In this document: positions 34,591 to 48,740 of the stretch, one piece after another | Numbering within the stretch: position 1 is the first letter of the stretch | How the letters are laid out: every line of letters starts with the position of its first letter | Assembly: GCA_905221605.1 (NCBI GenBank) | Contig: CAJNDS010002211.1 | Span: 229,501-293,500, forward strand | Length of the DNA: 64,000 nucleotides | Origin: Symbiodinium natans | Lineage: Eukaryota > Sar > Dinophyceae > Suessiales > Symbiodiniaceae | Reading direction: 5' to 3' | Position numbers and translations under genes: made by a program | Notes under the pieces: model-generated | Database searches by the model: none | The model's input: the letters and a program-made list of their open reading frames with translations, nothing else | What the model was told of the DNA's origin: nothing

Positions 34591-36180
34591 CTTGAATCCT
34601 AAACCCTTAGCCCTAGCCCTAAACCCTAAACCTTAAACCCTAAACCTTAAACCCTAAACCCTAAACCCTAAACCTTAAATCGGGACATGAACACATCTCA
34701 TTACTGAGTTGTGGTTATTCGGTTTTGACATCGGCCGAAGCTTGCCTTTTAGAGGCTGAGCTGATGGCTTGCGCAAGCGAAGGGTCCACTGACTTTATTT
34801 CTAGTCAAGGGGATAGGGTTTAGGGTTTCGAAGCTAAGTTGTTCAAGACCCTAAACTCTAAACCCGAAGCCTTAAACCCCAAACCCCTTAGCCCTAGCCC
34901 TAAACCCTAAACCCTAAACCTTAAACCCTAAACCCTAAACCTTAAACCTTCAACCCTAAACCCTAAACCTTAAATCGGGACATGAACACATCTCATTACT
35001 GAGTTGTGGTTCTTCGGTTTTGGCATCGGCCGAAGCTTGCCTTTTAGAGGCTGAGCTGATGGCTTGCGCAAGCGAAGGGTCCACTGACTTTATTTCTAGT
35101 CAAGGGGATAGGGTTTAGGGTTTCGAAGCTAAGTTGTTCAAGACCCTAAACTCTAAACCCGAAGCCTTAAACCCTAGACCCCTTAGCCCTAGCCCTAAAC
35201 CCTAAACCCTAAACCTTAAACCCTAAACCCTAAACCTTAAACCCTAAACCCTAAACCTTAAATCGGGACATGAACACATCTCATTACTGAGTTGTGGTTC
35301 TTCGGTTTTGACATCGGCCGAAGCTTGCCTTTTAGAGGCTGAGCTGATGGCTTGCGCAAGCGAAGGGTCCACTGACTTTATTTCTAGTCAAGGGGATAGG
35401 GTTTAGGGTTTCGAAGCTAAGTTGTTCAAGACCCTAAACTCTAAACCCGAAGCCTTAAACCCTAAACCCCTTAGCCCTAGCCCTAAACCCTAAACCCTAA
35501 GCCTTAAACCCTAAACCCTAAACCCTAAACCTTAAACCCTAAACCCTAAACCTTAAATCGGGACATGAACACATCTCATTACTGAGTTGTGGTTCTTCGG
35601 TTTTGACATCGGCCGAAGCTTGCCTTTTAGAGGCTGAGCTGATGGCTTGCGCAAGCGAAGGGTCCACTGACTTTATTTCTAGTCAAGGGGATAGGGTTTA
35701 GGGTTTCGAAGCTAAGTTGTTCAAGACCCTAAACTCTAAACCCGAAGCCTTAATCCCCAAACCCCTTAGCCCTAGCCCTAAACCCTAAACCCAAAACCTT
35801 AAACCCTAAACCCTAAACCTTAAACCTTAAACCTTAAACCCTAAACCCTAAACCTTAAATCGGGACATGAACACATCTCATTACTGAGTTCTGGTTCTTC
35901 GGCTTTGACATCGGCCGAAGCTTGCCTTTTAGAGGCTGAGCTGATGGCTTGCGCAAGCGAAGGGTCCACTGACTTTATTTCTAGTCAAGGGGATAGGGTT
36001 TAGGGTTTCGAAGCTAAGTTGTTCAAGACCCTAAACTCTAAACCCGAAGCCTTAAACCCTAAACCTTAATGGCAGGATTGGAAGCCTCAGAGGTAATGCT
36101 GCCGCGAACGGACACACTCAGAAGAGTGACTATAAGGTTTAGGGTTTGGGGTTCAGGGTTCAGGGTTTTTAAGGAGAAGA
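34591..36180. repeat. Telomere-derived satellite, about 295-bp unit, five copies
   Basis: Each unit has CCCTAAA-type heptamers, then a unique core starting CGGGACATGAACACATCTCA, then a TTTAGGG-type pair and a second CCCTAAA block. Cores start at 34681, 34976, 35264, 35559 and 35861. The periods 295, 288, 295 and 302 differ by exactly 7, the heptamer length. The last unit decays after 36067. Confidence 0.93.
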
Positions 36181-36655
36181 TGGTTGTGCGTCTTTCGTAA
36201 GATGCTTCCACGCAACAACCAAGATATCATCGGTACAAGTCAGGGTTCAAGGCATCTAGGAGTAACATCTCCTACAGACCGGAACATGATTTAATCTGAC
36301 ATCAATAACAAATGAAAGGTAGTATAAAGAGCATTTTCAATAATATAGTCATAGAGGCAATAATTATAATAATGCTTTCTCACCGTTGTGCATTAACTCG
36401 GAGTGCTGCTATCGGCCTTCGGGAAAGCGGGGTACTGACATCGGTCCCCGAACACGGTGGTACTGTTATCGGTCCGCCGTCTCCCCCCATTCTTTGTTTC
36501 AATATATCTCGCCAACTCCATATCTAGACACGGTGGGACTGTTATCGGTCCACTGTGTCTAATGCTATAGAGTTTATATTTGTTTGTGTGATGGTTTTCA
36601 TATTATATTTACAGCACTGTGTGTTTAATTTTACAGGAAAAGGTTAACTCACGGT
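36181..36655. other. Host spacer without recognised gene
   Basis: It contains a short duplicated phrase, GGTACTGACATCGGTCCC-like near 36430 and GGGACTGTTATCGGTCC near 36535. Nothing codes convincingly. Confidence 0.35.
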
Positions 36656-38336
<1,681 letters not shown>

Positions 38337-39285
38337 TTTTTTGGTCTGTGGCGGTGGTGGTGGTGCTGGCGGTTGTCGCGTTTTGTAGATATAGTCGTTG
38401 CAGTTGCCGTCGTGGTCGTCGTTGTTGCGGTTGTTGTTATTGTTCTCGTGGTGGTGGTAGTAGTGGTTCTGCTCGTGGTGGTGTTCGTGACGACTGTGAT
38501 GACGATGGTCGTGTTGATCGTTGTTGTCGTTGTGGCTGTCGTGGCCGTTTTCTTTTTTTATGGCCGCACAAATCACGTGTTCAACTACAAGCTAACCCTT
38601 GCCTGTAAGGTGCGGGAACGCCCGAATGGAAGCCGGCGTGAGGATTTTCAGAAGGTGTGGAAAAGGCTTTGTGTGCTCTCACTTCCAGACAGTCATGTTT
38701 TCTCTGAGGTGTAGCTTGCTTGAACTCTTTCACACCTAGACCTCCAGCCTTAAAGCCACCGCCTTGAACCTTGAACCCTAAACTTTAAACCTTTAAGCAG
38801 TGAGAAATACAAAATATGCTTATGTCAGTACGTGAGGTAAATGCAATGATTCTTTACTTCAGATATTGCTCAAAACATAAACAAAAGAGAATATATTTTT
38901 AAAGGTATGGTTTAGTGCTTAAGGTTTGAGGTGTAGGGTTTAGGATTTAAAGTTGAAGTTTTCATGTTCAGAATTTAGAATGCTCTGAACTTTGAGACTA
39001 AAAGCCGTTAGGAAGTTCATAATATCGAGCAGATTAGAACAAGCTCTGTGCTTTGCATGTGGATGAAGGTTGTCTCTCCTGAAGTGTTTAAATGTGTTAC
39101 GTCATCCGTTTATGTGCACAGTCTAGATGGTATGTCAAGAGCGAATGCATGAATCATGAGCTTTATGCTCAAGACGATCTCGTAATTATTTTCCGTGCGG
39201 TTCTCCTATACGCCGAAGGCTTGTCTCTTTGTTCTGCTTAGCTAATGCATAATGAATGTACCTACTCCACCTTTTCTCTGCAGGG
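38337..39285. other. Host DNA, no gene seen
   Basis: A degenerate GTGGTG/GTCGTG tail to about 38560, then unique AT-balanced sequence with scattered CCCTAAA/TTTAGGG fragments (38767-38960). Confidence 0.35.
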
Positions 39286-42200
39286 AAAATGGGCAAGAAC
39301 AAGCCGTCCCCGCACACCAAATGGAGCAAAAATGTCCGGGCGATGGCCACGCTCTTAGTTTGCCTGATAATTGTATATGTATATGAGCATATGTATATAT
39401 ATTAAGTTAGATAGTACATGGCCTAGGAATTCCAGAAACGTCTTCGAGACGGAGAGAAGGCGCCGAATAAATTCACCTGCAGTTTTTTTTTAAAGATTCA
39501 TTTGTCGGCGAGGCGGCTTCTTCTGCGACTCCGGAGGCGATGCGTACTTTGCTGCTTACATACAGTAGTAACCGTATACGTTGCAGGTCAAGCCGGTCCT
39601 GAAGAAGAAGGACAAGAAGGTCACTTTCGGTGAAACAAAGGCCAATGGCAACCAATATCATCGTATATTTATATTTAAAACTATGTCTGAGTGTCGCCAG
39701 GTGACCGTTGTGCAGTCGTACCGCGAGCTCAAGGAGCTCTGGTCATTCGCTTAAGAGTGTAGTTTTAATAAACAAGTGTAATTAATGCTTTTCAGATGCT
39801 CATTTGTGTAAGGCATCAACTTAACCACGCCGACGTCCTCACGACCTGCGAGAAATGCACCCGCCGTGTGCCACGGTCTGACGGTGTGATGAAGGCAGTG
39901 CAGAAGACTCTGACTGAACGCGCACTCTCTTATTTTCATTCGTGTAATGCAGGGCGCTCCAGGGCGAAGTGCCTTCGCCCAGTCCATGATGATGCCTCAG
40001 ATCTTTTTAGTACACTTAAGTGCTTGCTTATGTAACTTTACAAGCAAGTCACAGCTACGAGCTCATAGTAAGGTTCATCTGCGGCTTCTGCGTACGGCTG
40101 GAAGCAAGTCGAATGCACCCAACGCAGCCCGACTTAACAGTGTTGTGTTGTTTAGAAGTGCTAATGAAGCTCGTGCGGAGGTCGTCAAATCTACGACGGC
40201 GGCATACTTGAGACGAAGGACGCGTGCTTTGTGGGAGTTAGCGAGAAGTATAAATACTGCTGCAGGAATATCTCTTCTCGTCATGAACTTTGGCGCAACA
40301 AGCTCAGACTCGTCGGGTTCCTGTGGGAAATGTAGTAGAAGTGAATAAAATACATATGTAGTCAAAAAATCAGTTTCTTTATTTTTATTTTAATTAGTAT
40401 GTAACAGTGACACACTCTAGCTTGTGAACGACTCATGTATGCTACAGAATCCTTTCATGTGTTATGGATCTGAGGTGACTCGCACCGCGTCTCCCGACAT
40501 CTTGCGCACATGAACTAGTCCATCGCAGAAAAAGACAGAAGCCGTCTGCTCCTAAATCAAGCTCAAGAGCATCGTATGTGACGCTAACCGTCTGGGGTAA
40601 TAGCGAAAGTATTTTCTGTTACTTGCTCGCAATGTTTAAGCTCAAGCAGCTTGCGCCAAATCAACGAAATTCGTACAAGGATACTTGGATGAATTTTCAC
40701 GCGACCAGTGTACTATTGTTTTTGGTGGAGCTGAAGCTTATACGACTGCGTTCAGACCTCAGGCAGACATAGCGAAGGTTTAATACAAACAAGGGACAAG
40801 CTATCAGAGCATGTGGAGTGTGCTCAGGTGCATTGAGAAGCATATGTCTTTCGGAAGCACAAAAGCTTTTAATGTGACAAACGTATACACGTGCGGCTCC
40901 TTGCATAAAAACTTAACTCCAAGGTCTTCGACTATGCGCTGGTCAAAAATGCGGTGGTTGATGGATGAAGATGGGCGTCTAAGCTGTGTTACTTATTTCT
41001 TTTTAAAATCTTGTCTCCAGAATAAAGATAAGGTTGAGCAGTGACTCCGAGCCGCCGACCTTCTCATCTTCTACGAGTCGCCGCTCAGCAAAAATATAAT
41101 ATTATAAAAAAACAAATAAAAAAAACAAAGAGGACCTGCGGTGCGTGTCCCTCGCTGGCGAACCGACGTGTGCCTTGACTGAACACATACAACAGCTTCT
41201 GACAAAATAATATGTGTTTATTCTGTGTATGAGTGTGCTGAGGACGTCTGACGCCGTGATCACACCCGCAGAGTTTTTGAAAGGGTACCCGAGCTTTATG
41301 TTTTGCCAGATTTATAAAAGTAAATTAACAATAGAAATGATAACTTATTTATATTGTTGCTTTTTCAAGGTATACTCCTCAGCACAGGGCAATCGATTGC
41401 GAAGCCAACGACATGTACCGGCCTGATGTTAAATATTGTTATTGTACTTATTCTATTTTGTGTATACAAACTTTAGACTATATCAGGACACAGCAAGACG
41501 GACGCCGTCGTCGCGCAAGAAGCTGTTGGCATCTTACGTCAATTAATATATTGCAGATTTGCGACAATGACATGTCATGTTCTGTATAGGGTTCGTCGAT
41601 TCTGATGGACGCCTGACGAGGAGTGACATACATGATTAAATTGGTTAAGGTAAGTTTCTTTATCCATTCCTTTCTTTTGCAGGACGCACAAGAAGAACAT
41701 CATGTCGGTTCACGAGGGCATCGGCGCTGACGTCCATGATGACCTTCAACCGTATCTTGAACATATGCTGTCAGATTTATAATAATAAAAATGAAGGCAA
41801 TCATATGTTAATAAATCTGCGAGGTATCATGCAAATGATTTCGTTCAGACGCAGCGTCTTCTGAACGTGGAGTTGCTACCTTAGTTTGTACTGCTTTGCT
41901 GTGCGCGCACACTTTTGCTTCTAGTGCAATTTCTAGCAGCCGAGGATTGCAGGCATTTATCACTGGCGTCTATTTCAGCAGCTTGCTTAATATACTAAAC
42001 TTAGAAGTTTATACACCGTCACTTTTTTTAGAAGTATGCTCCAAGGTCAACCTATGTGGTTAACCAGAGCATCGAGAAGTTGATCCAGATGGAGTAACGG
42101 CTTGAGTATACTTCTAGACCATATTAATGTGTTTGACGGATGCATGTTTTAATTTTAAGGTCAAATGCAGCGGACGAAAACTGTGCCATTCTCTGGACGT

Positions 42201-42480
42201 GCAGGTCTTAAAATGTAAATTCTTGTATAGTGTTGAGCTTTGTCACCTATTTCAAATAACTTTAAGCATGACATGTTATCGACTATATGCTGCAAGGCAT
42301 GACGATATGATGGATCCAGACATAAACGACAAGAATTTCAACTGGTATGATGGCCGCGATGAGTGTGGCCTGGCTTCTATTTACTCTCTTTGTATAATGT
42401 TTTGATCTTCGTACGTGCAGGGAACTCCATCGGGTTTTGCCTCAAGAAGAAGTCTATCCTGACCTGTGATCTGGAAATGA
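39286..42480 (+). other. Possible exons of an unrecognised, intron-rich host gene
   Basis: Short coding-looking segments follow pyrimidine-AG sites: after 39285 (ATGGGCAAGAACAAGCCG...), 39586 (VKPVLKKKDKKVTFGE), 39697 (VTVVQSYRELKELW) and 39796. Others follow 39951, 41683 (MSVHEGIGADVHDD), about 42033 (YVVNQSIEKLIQME) and 42420 (GNSIGFCLKKKSIL). I could not join them into one frame with matching donor sites, nor name a family. They may be exons, or pieces of a decayed gene. Confidence 0.25.
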
Positions 42481-44619
42481 GTCTTTGCTCCTTTTCTGCA
42501 ATATATATTTCATTTAGATTGTTTTGAACGTGTCATGCTATAAGTTTTCTCAGGCGATGCTCCTTATAAACCCCTTCAAGCAAATCAACTTGCCAAGCAA
42601 ACTGATGTTTGAGGGTTTATTGAAGAGTCATCAAGATCAAGGTGTTCAGATCTCTGGACAGTAGTTGTGCCATATGAGGCGGATCAGTCAGCCAGTGGGC
42701 ACAAGCAGCTGGCTCTGCCTCTAGGTGCCAACAGTTTTTAGGTACTAGTTAGGCGCAGAGGGTTTAGGGTTTATGGTTTTGTTGTTTGTATATCATCTTG
42801 TGCTCTGGTAGTTGGCCCTACAGAGCCTTTAGACTTACAGCGTCCGGTGTCAAAGACACTTTGACAGAAGACGCGCTCATAACACTGCTCGACTAGGTGC
42901 GCCCACAACGACGCCGGAGCTCATGCCACCGGGGCATCGTACCCCTAATGCCTGTCCAAGCATATTTTTTTCATCTGCTTCATTCGATTCTGTTATATTC
43001 CTTTGCCGTTGCTAGCATCCTGTATTATATCTGTCTAGGCTCCGGGCTTAGGGTTTAGTGTCGTATCACAGATCTAAGGGTCTTTAGGGTTTGTCCGACG
43101 CACGCTGACGTGCCTAATCTTGACAAGTCAAATCCCCATTTTTTCCTTAAAACATGCGTAACTCCTCAAATTTGTAACTGTCACTAATAGGTCATATGAC
43201 GAAGATCTGCGTAGACTCACCTGGTTGAGGTCTGGCGTTGTGGGTTTCGGGCAGAATTACGAATTAGCAATGGTTTGGGATCTTCTTCTTGGACTTTCTT
43301 TCGTAACATCGGGTTTCGGGTATGATCCTAAACCCTAAACCCTAAACCCTAAACCATAAACAAGGTAAGCTTGCGATGAACACGTGGGGCATTTGCAGCT
43401 CCCAGTCCGTGCGCGCGGAGTGCAGCTAATCCAAGCCACTTGTAGGAATCAATTCCCTTGGCAACCATCTTTAAGCCCTAAACCTTAAAGCATAAGCCCT
43501 AAACCCTAAGCCCTAAAACTCCAGCTCTGAACGCAAAGGCCTGAAGCAGTTTTTGTGGTCACTGTAGTGGTGCATCAGGAAAATCAGGTACCCCGCCCCC
43601 CCTCTCAAATTACAAAAGAAAACATGGAAGGCGGGTGAACAGGTGGGTCAAAGTAAATCCCTGAGCTATAGACATCCGATCCTAAACTCTAGTAGCTGCC
43701 ATCCATGATTGTAATACATGAAACCTGAAACCGTACTTTTTTAAAAAAACATTAAACTCTAAACATTAAACCAAAAATTTTAAACCATAAATCTTAGACC
43801 TTAATTTTCAGCGTAACTGGCTACCAGAGCTTAGAGAAGCTGCAGCTTCCTGCAGCCTGCGTGCCGAAGCTTGCAGAGAAGATAAGTTTAAGGTTTATAG
43901 TTTGAAGCTTAGGGTTTTATAGTAGATTTTCTGGCTGTGTTTTCTCTGCTGCTTGAGCTTTGACTGCATACGTACCGGAGCCGCTGAGTAGCTGTATCGC
44001 ATGATGAAAAGTCTATTGGCAAAGCATGCTTATTCTAATAAATAGATTTATACTATTATTTTTTAATACACTTATAAAAAGTAAGCCAAAAGAACCCGAA
44101 AGGTCTCAGGCTCATATATATATATATATATATATACATTTTTATGTATTTATTTATATTTATATTTATTTGTGTATGTTACTGTGCCTTGCGCCTTGTT
44201 ACACTACAAGGCTTGGGTTGCTTGGGGCGTGCACTGCGAGAAATTCAAACAACACAAAATCTGTTGGCTACTGCGCCCTGGCACACAGCTTCAAGGCTTT
44301 AGGATATGTCTGGGGGTTGCGGCTCTCAGACAAGGTCGTCCGTCGCTAAAGTCACACAAAGTCAGGAATAGTCACGAATAGTCACGGTTGCAGCAAAGGC
44401 TTCAGTACTTTCAAATCAATGGCTGCAGGCAGTGCAGGCTCAGCTGCCCAACCTCATTTCAGAGAAACAGTGAAACTATCAACGCCTCCCAACCGCCTCC
44501 CCTCCCTCCACCCCTCCCCCCCGCTCCCTCACAAAAAAACAAAAAAACCTGATAGGATGCACGCACCCCAATGCAGACACGTGCCACCAACTTCGGCAAG
44601 AAAAATGCGACGTGAAGAT
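42481..44619. other. Host DNA with short interstitial telomere-like tracts
   Basis: Three perfect CCCTAAA units at 43328-43354 and degenerate ones near 42755, 43047 and 43475-43515. A (TA)n run lies at 44115-44138. No gene recognised. Confidence 0.4.
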
Positions 44620-45345
44620 GTGAAGACACGAGCCGAGGACACGACACAAGGACACGACAAGAGGACACGGCACGAGGACACGGCACGAGGACAGGAGACG
44701 AGGAGACGACACGAAGACGAAGGTGCGAAACAAAGACACGAGCACAGAACACGACACAAAGACATAACATGACAAAAGGAGGGGACACGAAGACATGACA
44801 TGAAGATTGGACACAAGAGGCGACACGAGGAGAGCACGAAGACGAAGACACGACACGTCACGAAGACATGAGACGAATAGACGACAGGAAGACACGACAC
44901 CAGTGCACGACACCGGGACACGACACGAAGACGAAGACACGAGACGACACGAAAACATGACACGAGGACGAAGACACGAGGACACAAAACGAAGACATGA
45001 CGAAGGCAGGACACACGAAGGCAAAGACATGAGGAAACGACACGAAGACACGAGACGAGGACACGAAGACACAACACGAGGACACGAGACGAGGACATGA
45101 CACGAGGACAAGACACGAAGACGAAGACACGATACGACACGAAGACATGACACGAACACACGACACAAAAGCACGACACGAGGACGCGACGCAACAAGGA
45201 CACGACACGAACACGAAGACACGAGGAAACGACACGAAGACACGACACCGAGGACACGAGACAAGGACGTGACAAGGACACGACACGAAGACGAAGACAC
45301 GATACGACACGAAGACATGACACGAAGACGCGACACGAGGAAAGG
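44620..45345. repeat. GACACGA minisatellite
   Basis: Imperfect units of GACACGA, GAAGACACGA and GAGGACACGA over about 700 bp. The long opposite-strand frames rich in SSCRVLVS repeats come from this array. Confidence 0.92.
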
Positions 45346-45732
45346 GGCGAGGGGTGGGTCCGGGAAAGGGGGGGAGGGGGGCGGGACGGGGCGGGCCAGG
45401 GTTCTGGCATCCGGAAAAAGGGGCGGCGTTCGAGGTTTGGCACTGCGCACGGATTTCGCGTCAACCCCGAACCCCAAAACGAGAACTTTTCGGGAAAAAA
45501 TTCGCCTCGGCTTCCTGCCGAGAAGCGTCTGGAACAAGCAGACCGGGCCTCCTTCGGCCCAACCCTTCCCCCCCCCCCCGGCCTGTGGGCCCCCCAGTCG
45601 CTTGGAGGAGCTGCAAACCGATGCCGTGCGGGGCGCTCCAAGACTTGTTGGAACCCTCTCCTGCCACCTGCCACACCCTGATACCCCTCCCACGAACCCC
45701 CCCCCCCGAAAACCCTCCCCGCTTCCTGACCA
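45346..45732. other. GC-rich host DNA
   Basis: G runs near 45367 and C runs near 45570 and 45700. Frames here continue from the minisatellite and are not convincing. Confidence 0.35.
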
Positions 45733-45803
45733 GAAACCCTCTTTCCTCCTTTCCTGTCCGTGGGCCGGCCCGGCTGCCGAGGCGGCGCGCGAGCGTTTAC
45801 AAT
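45733..45803. repeat. Dispersed GC-rich repeat, copy 2
   Basis: GAAACCCTCTTTCCTCC through GCGTTTACAAT; matches 31692-31765 in the same orientation. Confidence 0.85.
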
Positions 45804-48740
45804 GACTGAAGCGCAGCGCCAAAAGCCCAACCAAAGGAGCTAGAGGGAGGATGGAGGCCCCTCTGCCTCATCCCAAGTCTCCTTCTTGTTCATAAGCAGG
45901 CAGACCTGGCCCAATATGTTGCAGCTTGTCGGGGGGCTGGAACTGTCGCGTTGAACTGGACTTAGGAAACCTCCAGGAAATGCAGCGCGTGCTGTGCTAA
46001 AATAGCGCGACGATGTCACACAAGCCAGTGTCGCTGTGGATCTGCAAGAGAACGCTGTTGTGAGTCTGGAATGCTGTAGACCCCATGACACGCAACTGCT
46101 CTGGGACCCCCCGAACCCTCGATTATACTGCCATCATAGACTTCCAAATCTATTTCCAACTAATGAGCTATAGCCATGGTGGCAGAAGCTTTGTAAATCC
46201 GCTGAGGCGTGGTCTGCGCTGAGGACCACCTCGACCAAGGCCGGAGGTTTGGCAAACGACTTCACCTGAAGTTTCAGACTCCAGAGGATTGCGGCTTGCG
46301 GGTCTGGAGTGTATAGGATGGGTTGCCAGACTTGGACAAAGTGGTTTAAAGGCACTGGGTATCCGGTTCTTCTGCATACCTGTACAACACAACAGTCCAC
46401 TCATGCTGGGAACAGGAGAAGCATGCCGGGCCGCGATCTCGAAGATCGCCATGTGGAAAGGCATAGAAACGACCATTGGCTAGAGGCACTTCTTTAGCTT
46501 CGAGTCAGATTCAAGTCCTCATTGTTTAGTCCGCTTACAAAGATTTCTGAACCTACAGGCCCTAGAAGGCCCCCTATTCTCCCTTAAAAAACCCGAAGCC
46601 CTCTAAGAATGACATGCAAAGAGCAAGTCCGGGCCTCCTGAATGTCCTTCTTGTCCAAGGAATCCAAGGCTTTGATGGCATCATAGTACTCAGGAAGGGC
46701 CTCGAATCGTAAAACTCAGGCCACGCACCCATAACGTATGGTGGACACGGCACTGCGATGTTTGTGCCTCTGCTATTTCCCCAGCAATGCTGTAGCGGAT
46801 AGTCTGATAGTATCTCTGGAAGCACTGGCACTTTTGGCCGCTGCAGCTGGGCACCCAAACCTCGTCCAGCTCCCTCTGGCACTCCGTCTTGATCGCGTTT
46901 GCTGTGGCTGCAGCCTCCGAAAGCGCGGAAGCAAGAAGTGCGCCCGCACATGGGCACGTCGTAAACTCCCAGAGCTTCAAGCCTCTTCTCTTGCGTGTGC
47001 TAGGGCCATTCTTGCTTCTTCCGGTTCATGGTCTTCTGGCCCTCCGATCTTGATTACAAGAACTTCTTACTATGTGCTTGCTGATATTGTGTGGTCTGAC
47101 CGATCCGATCGACGAGCCTCTCCGGCTTCCTTTTCGTCGACTTCACATGCTGCCTGTGCTTCCTGCGAAGGTGGAAGTATATGCTGACCAGACTGAACTA
47201 ACTACGACGCTTCTAGCTACTGGCAGCCTCTAGTCTACATAGTTCCAACTGCTATAGCTGGACAAGCTGGTGTATTGTGCCTCACTTTGGTACTGCAATT
47301 ACCGGTCAGGACAACTGCCGTAGCTGCTTGTCACAGAAAGGTCCTTGGCAACTGCCTCTTCTTTGTCCACCTGCAGATGCATATAGATCGTCTCTTGCTT
47401 AGCACTGCGCACTTGCGATCTCTGCCATAAACGGTAGCAGTTCCGGCTGAATTCAGTCTAGGTCAACGAAAGCACGGACTCTATTTACATGGGATGGGAG
47501 AAGCACAAAGACTGAAGTTTTAATCTGACGGTGGGACTACTCGTAAGATTAACGCACGAATGTGTACTTCCAATAACCAATCATTAACAACAGCACCGGG
47601 AATTAGAGGTCTTTGAGCGAGGCTTGTTTTGCTGGCAGAAAAGCTTGCACTTTTCCGAGCGCGACCGGCTCTACTCCAAGAATGCTGCCCTGGCTTTAAC
47701 GACCTTACCCACAAATGTGCTAAGTTTGAAATGTGCTAGTACTCCCTGACATTTGTCAGCGGGCTCGGGGATGCACATCATTCGCTCTCTCGAGACGGTA
47801 GGGGAGGCATAGAGACGTAAAGTGGAGACTACAGGACTACAGGGCCTGGAGGCCGAAACTAGAGACTAAACAGTGCAGTCTCCGGAGCAGAAAAGCCGAA
47901 AGTCAGAATCTGGAGGGCATTCAGAAACCCAAGGGCTTACTCTCCACGGCCTGTTTACCAATTCGAAAATTTGCTTCGAAGTCATTGCACTGTCTGAAAA
48001 TCGGTAACACATGGTGACAAGGGGCTGGGTACCGGACAGCCGGTTGGAGCGGGGCTACCGGTGGGCCGGGGCGGGGGTAATGTCGATTGGTGTGCAGTGG
48101 GCTGTTGAATCCGTGTAAGAGACACATGGAGTATCATGGAGTCTGGTTTCGAGGTTGTTTGACCAGCATGTTTTCCTGGCTGGACCTCGTAACAAGTACC
48201 AATGTGTTCCTGCAGCTTTGACGACAGCCACGAAAACAGCAAGCACACTTGGGTCGTGTTTTGAGGACTGATTTTCATGAGTTTTCACTACATGTCTTGG
48301 GGTGTCTGACTAGGCCGAGGGAGCACTTCAAACCTACAGCAGAATTTGTCGGCTAAGCAGGGTCTGACGTTTCCTTGGTCCGTTGAGGGGATTAACCAGC
48401 CAGCTCACCCACTCAGCGTACTGGACATGCCAAGTCAGCTCATGCACTCAACTCACTCATTTCACTCAGTCCTTCCTTCACTCATTCAAAAACCAGATCA
48501 ACCAGTCACTTGCTAAAAGTCATTGAAGTCTGTAACATGCGAGTGACAAATCAAGTTGCATGCAAAAAGGCGCCCGCTACGAAACTAAATTCTAGCTAGA
48601 TTACTAGATAGACACATCGGCCACAAATGCCTGTCACGGATGCTTGGTGCAGACGCCGATTAGGTTCTGAAGCTGACGAAGTCAAGCAAGGGGCGTTGGG
48701 AGCTCTTGTCGACAGGGTATCACATGTTGTATACCGCCGG
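45804..48740. other. Unique host DNA, no gene recognised
   Basis: Many short frames on both strands, none with domain content or length beyond chance. Introns of a host gene are possible. Confidence 0.3.

Noticed and set aside
34591-36180. A true chromosome end
   Set aside because: The CCCTAAA tracts are short, degenerate, in both orientations and interrupted by a long unique core, with kilobases of DNA on both sides.
44479-45834. Two overlapping minus-strand frames of about 450 and 430 codons
   Set aside because: They derive from the GACACGA minisatellite, are open in more than one frame and have no domain content.
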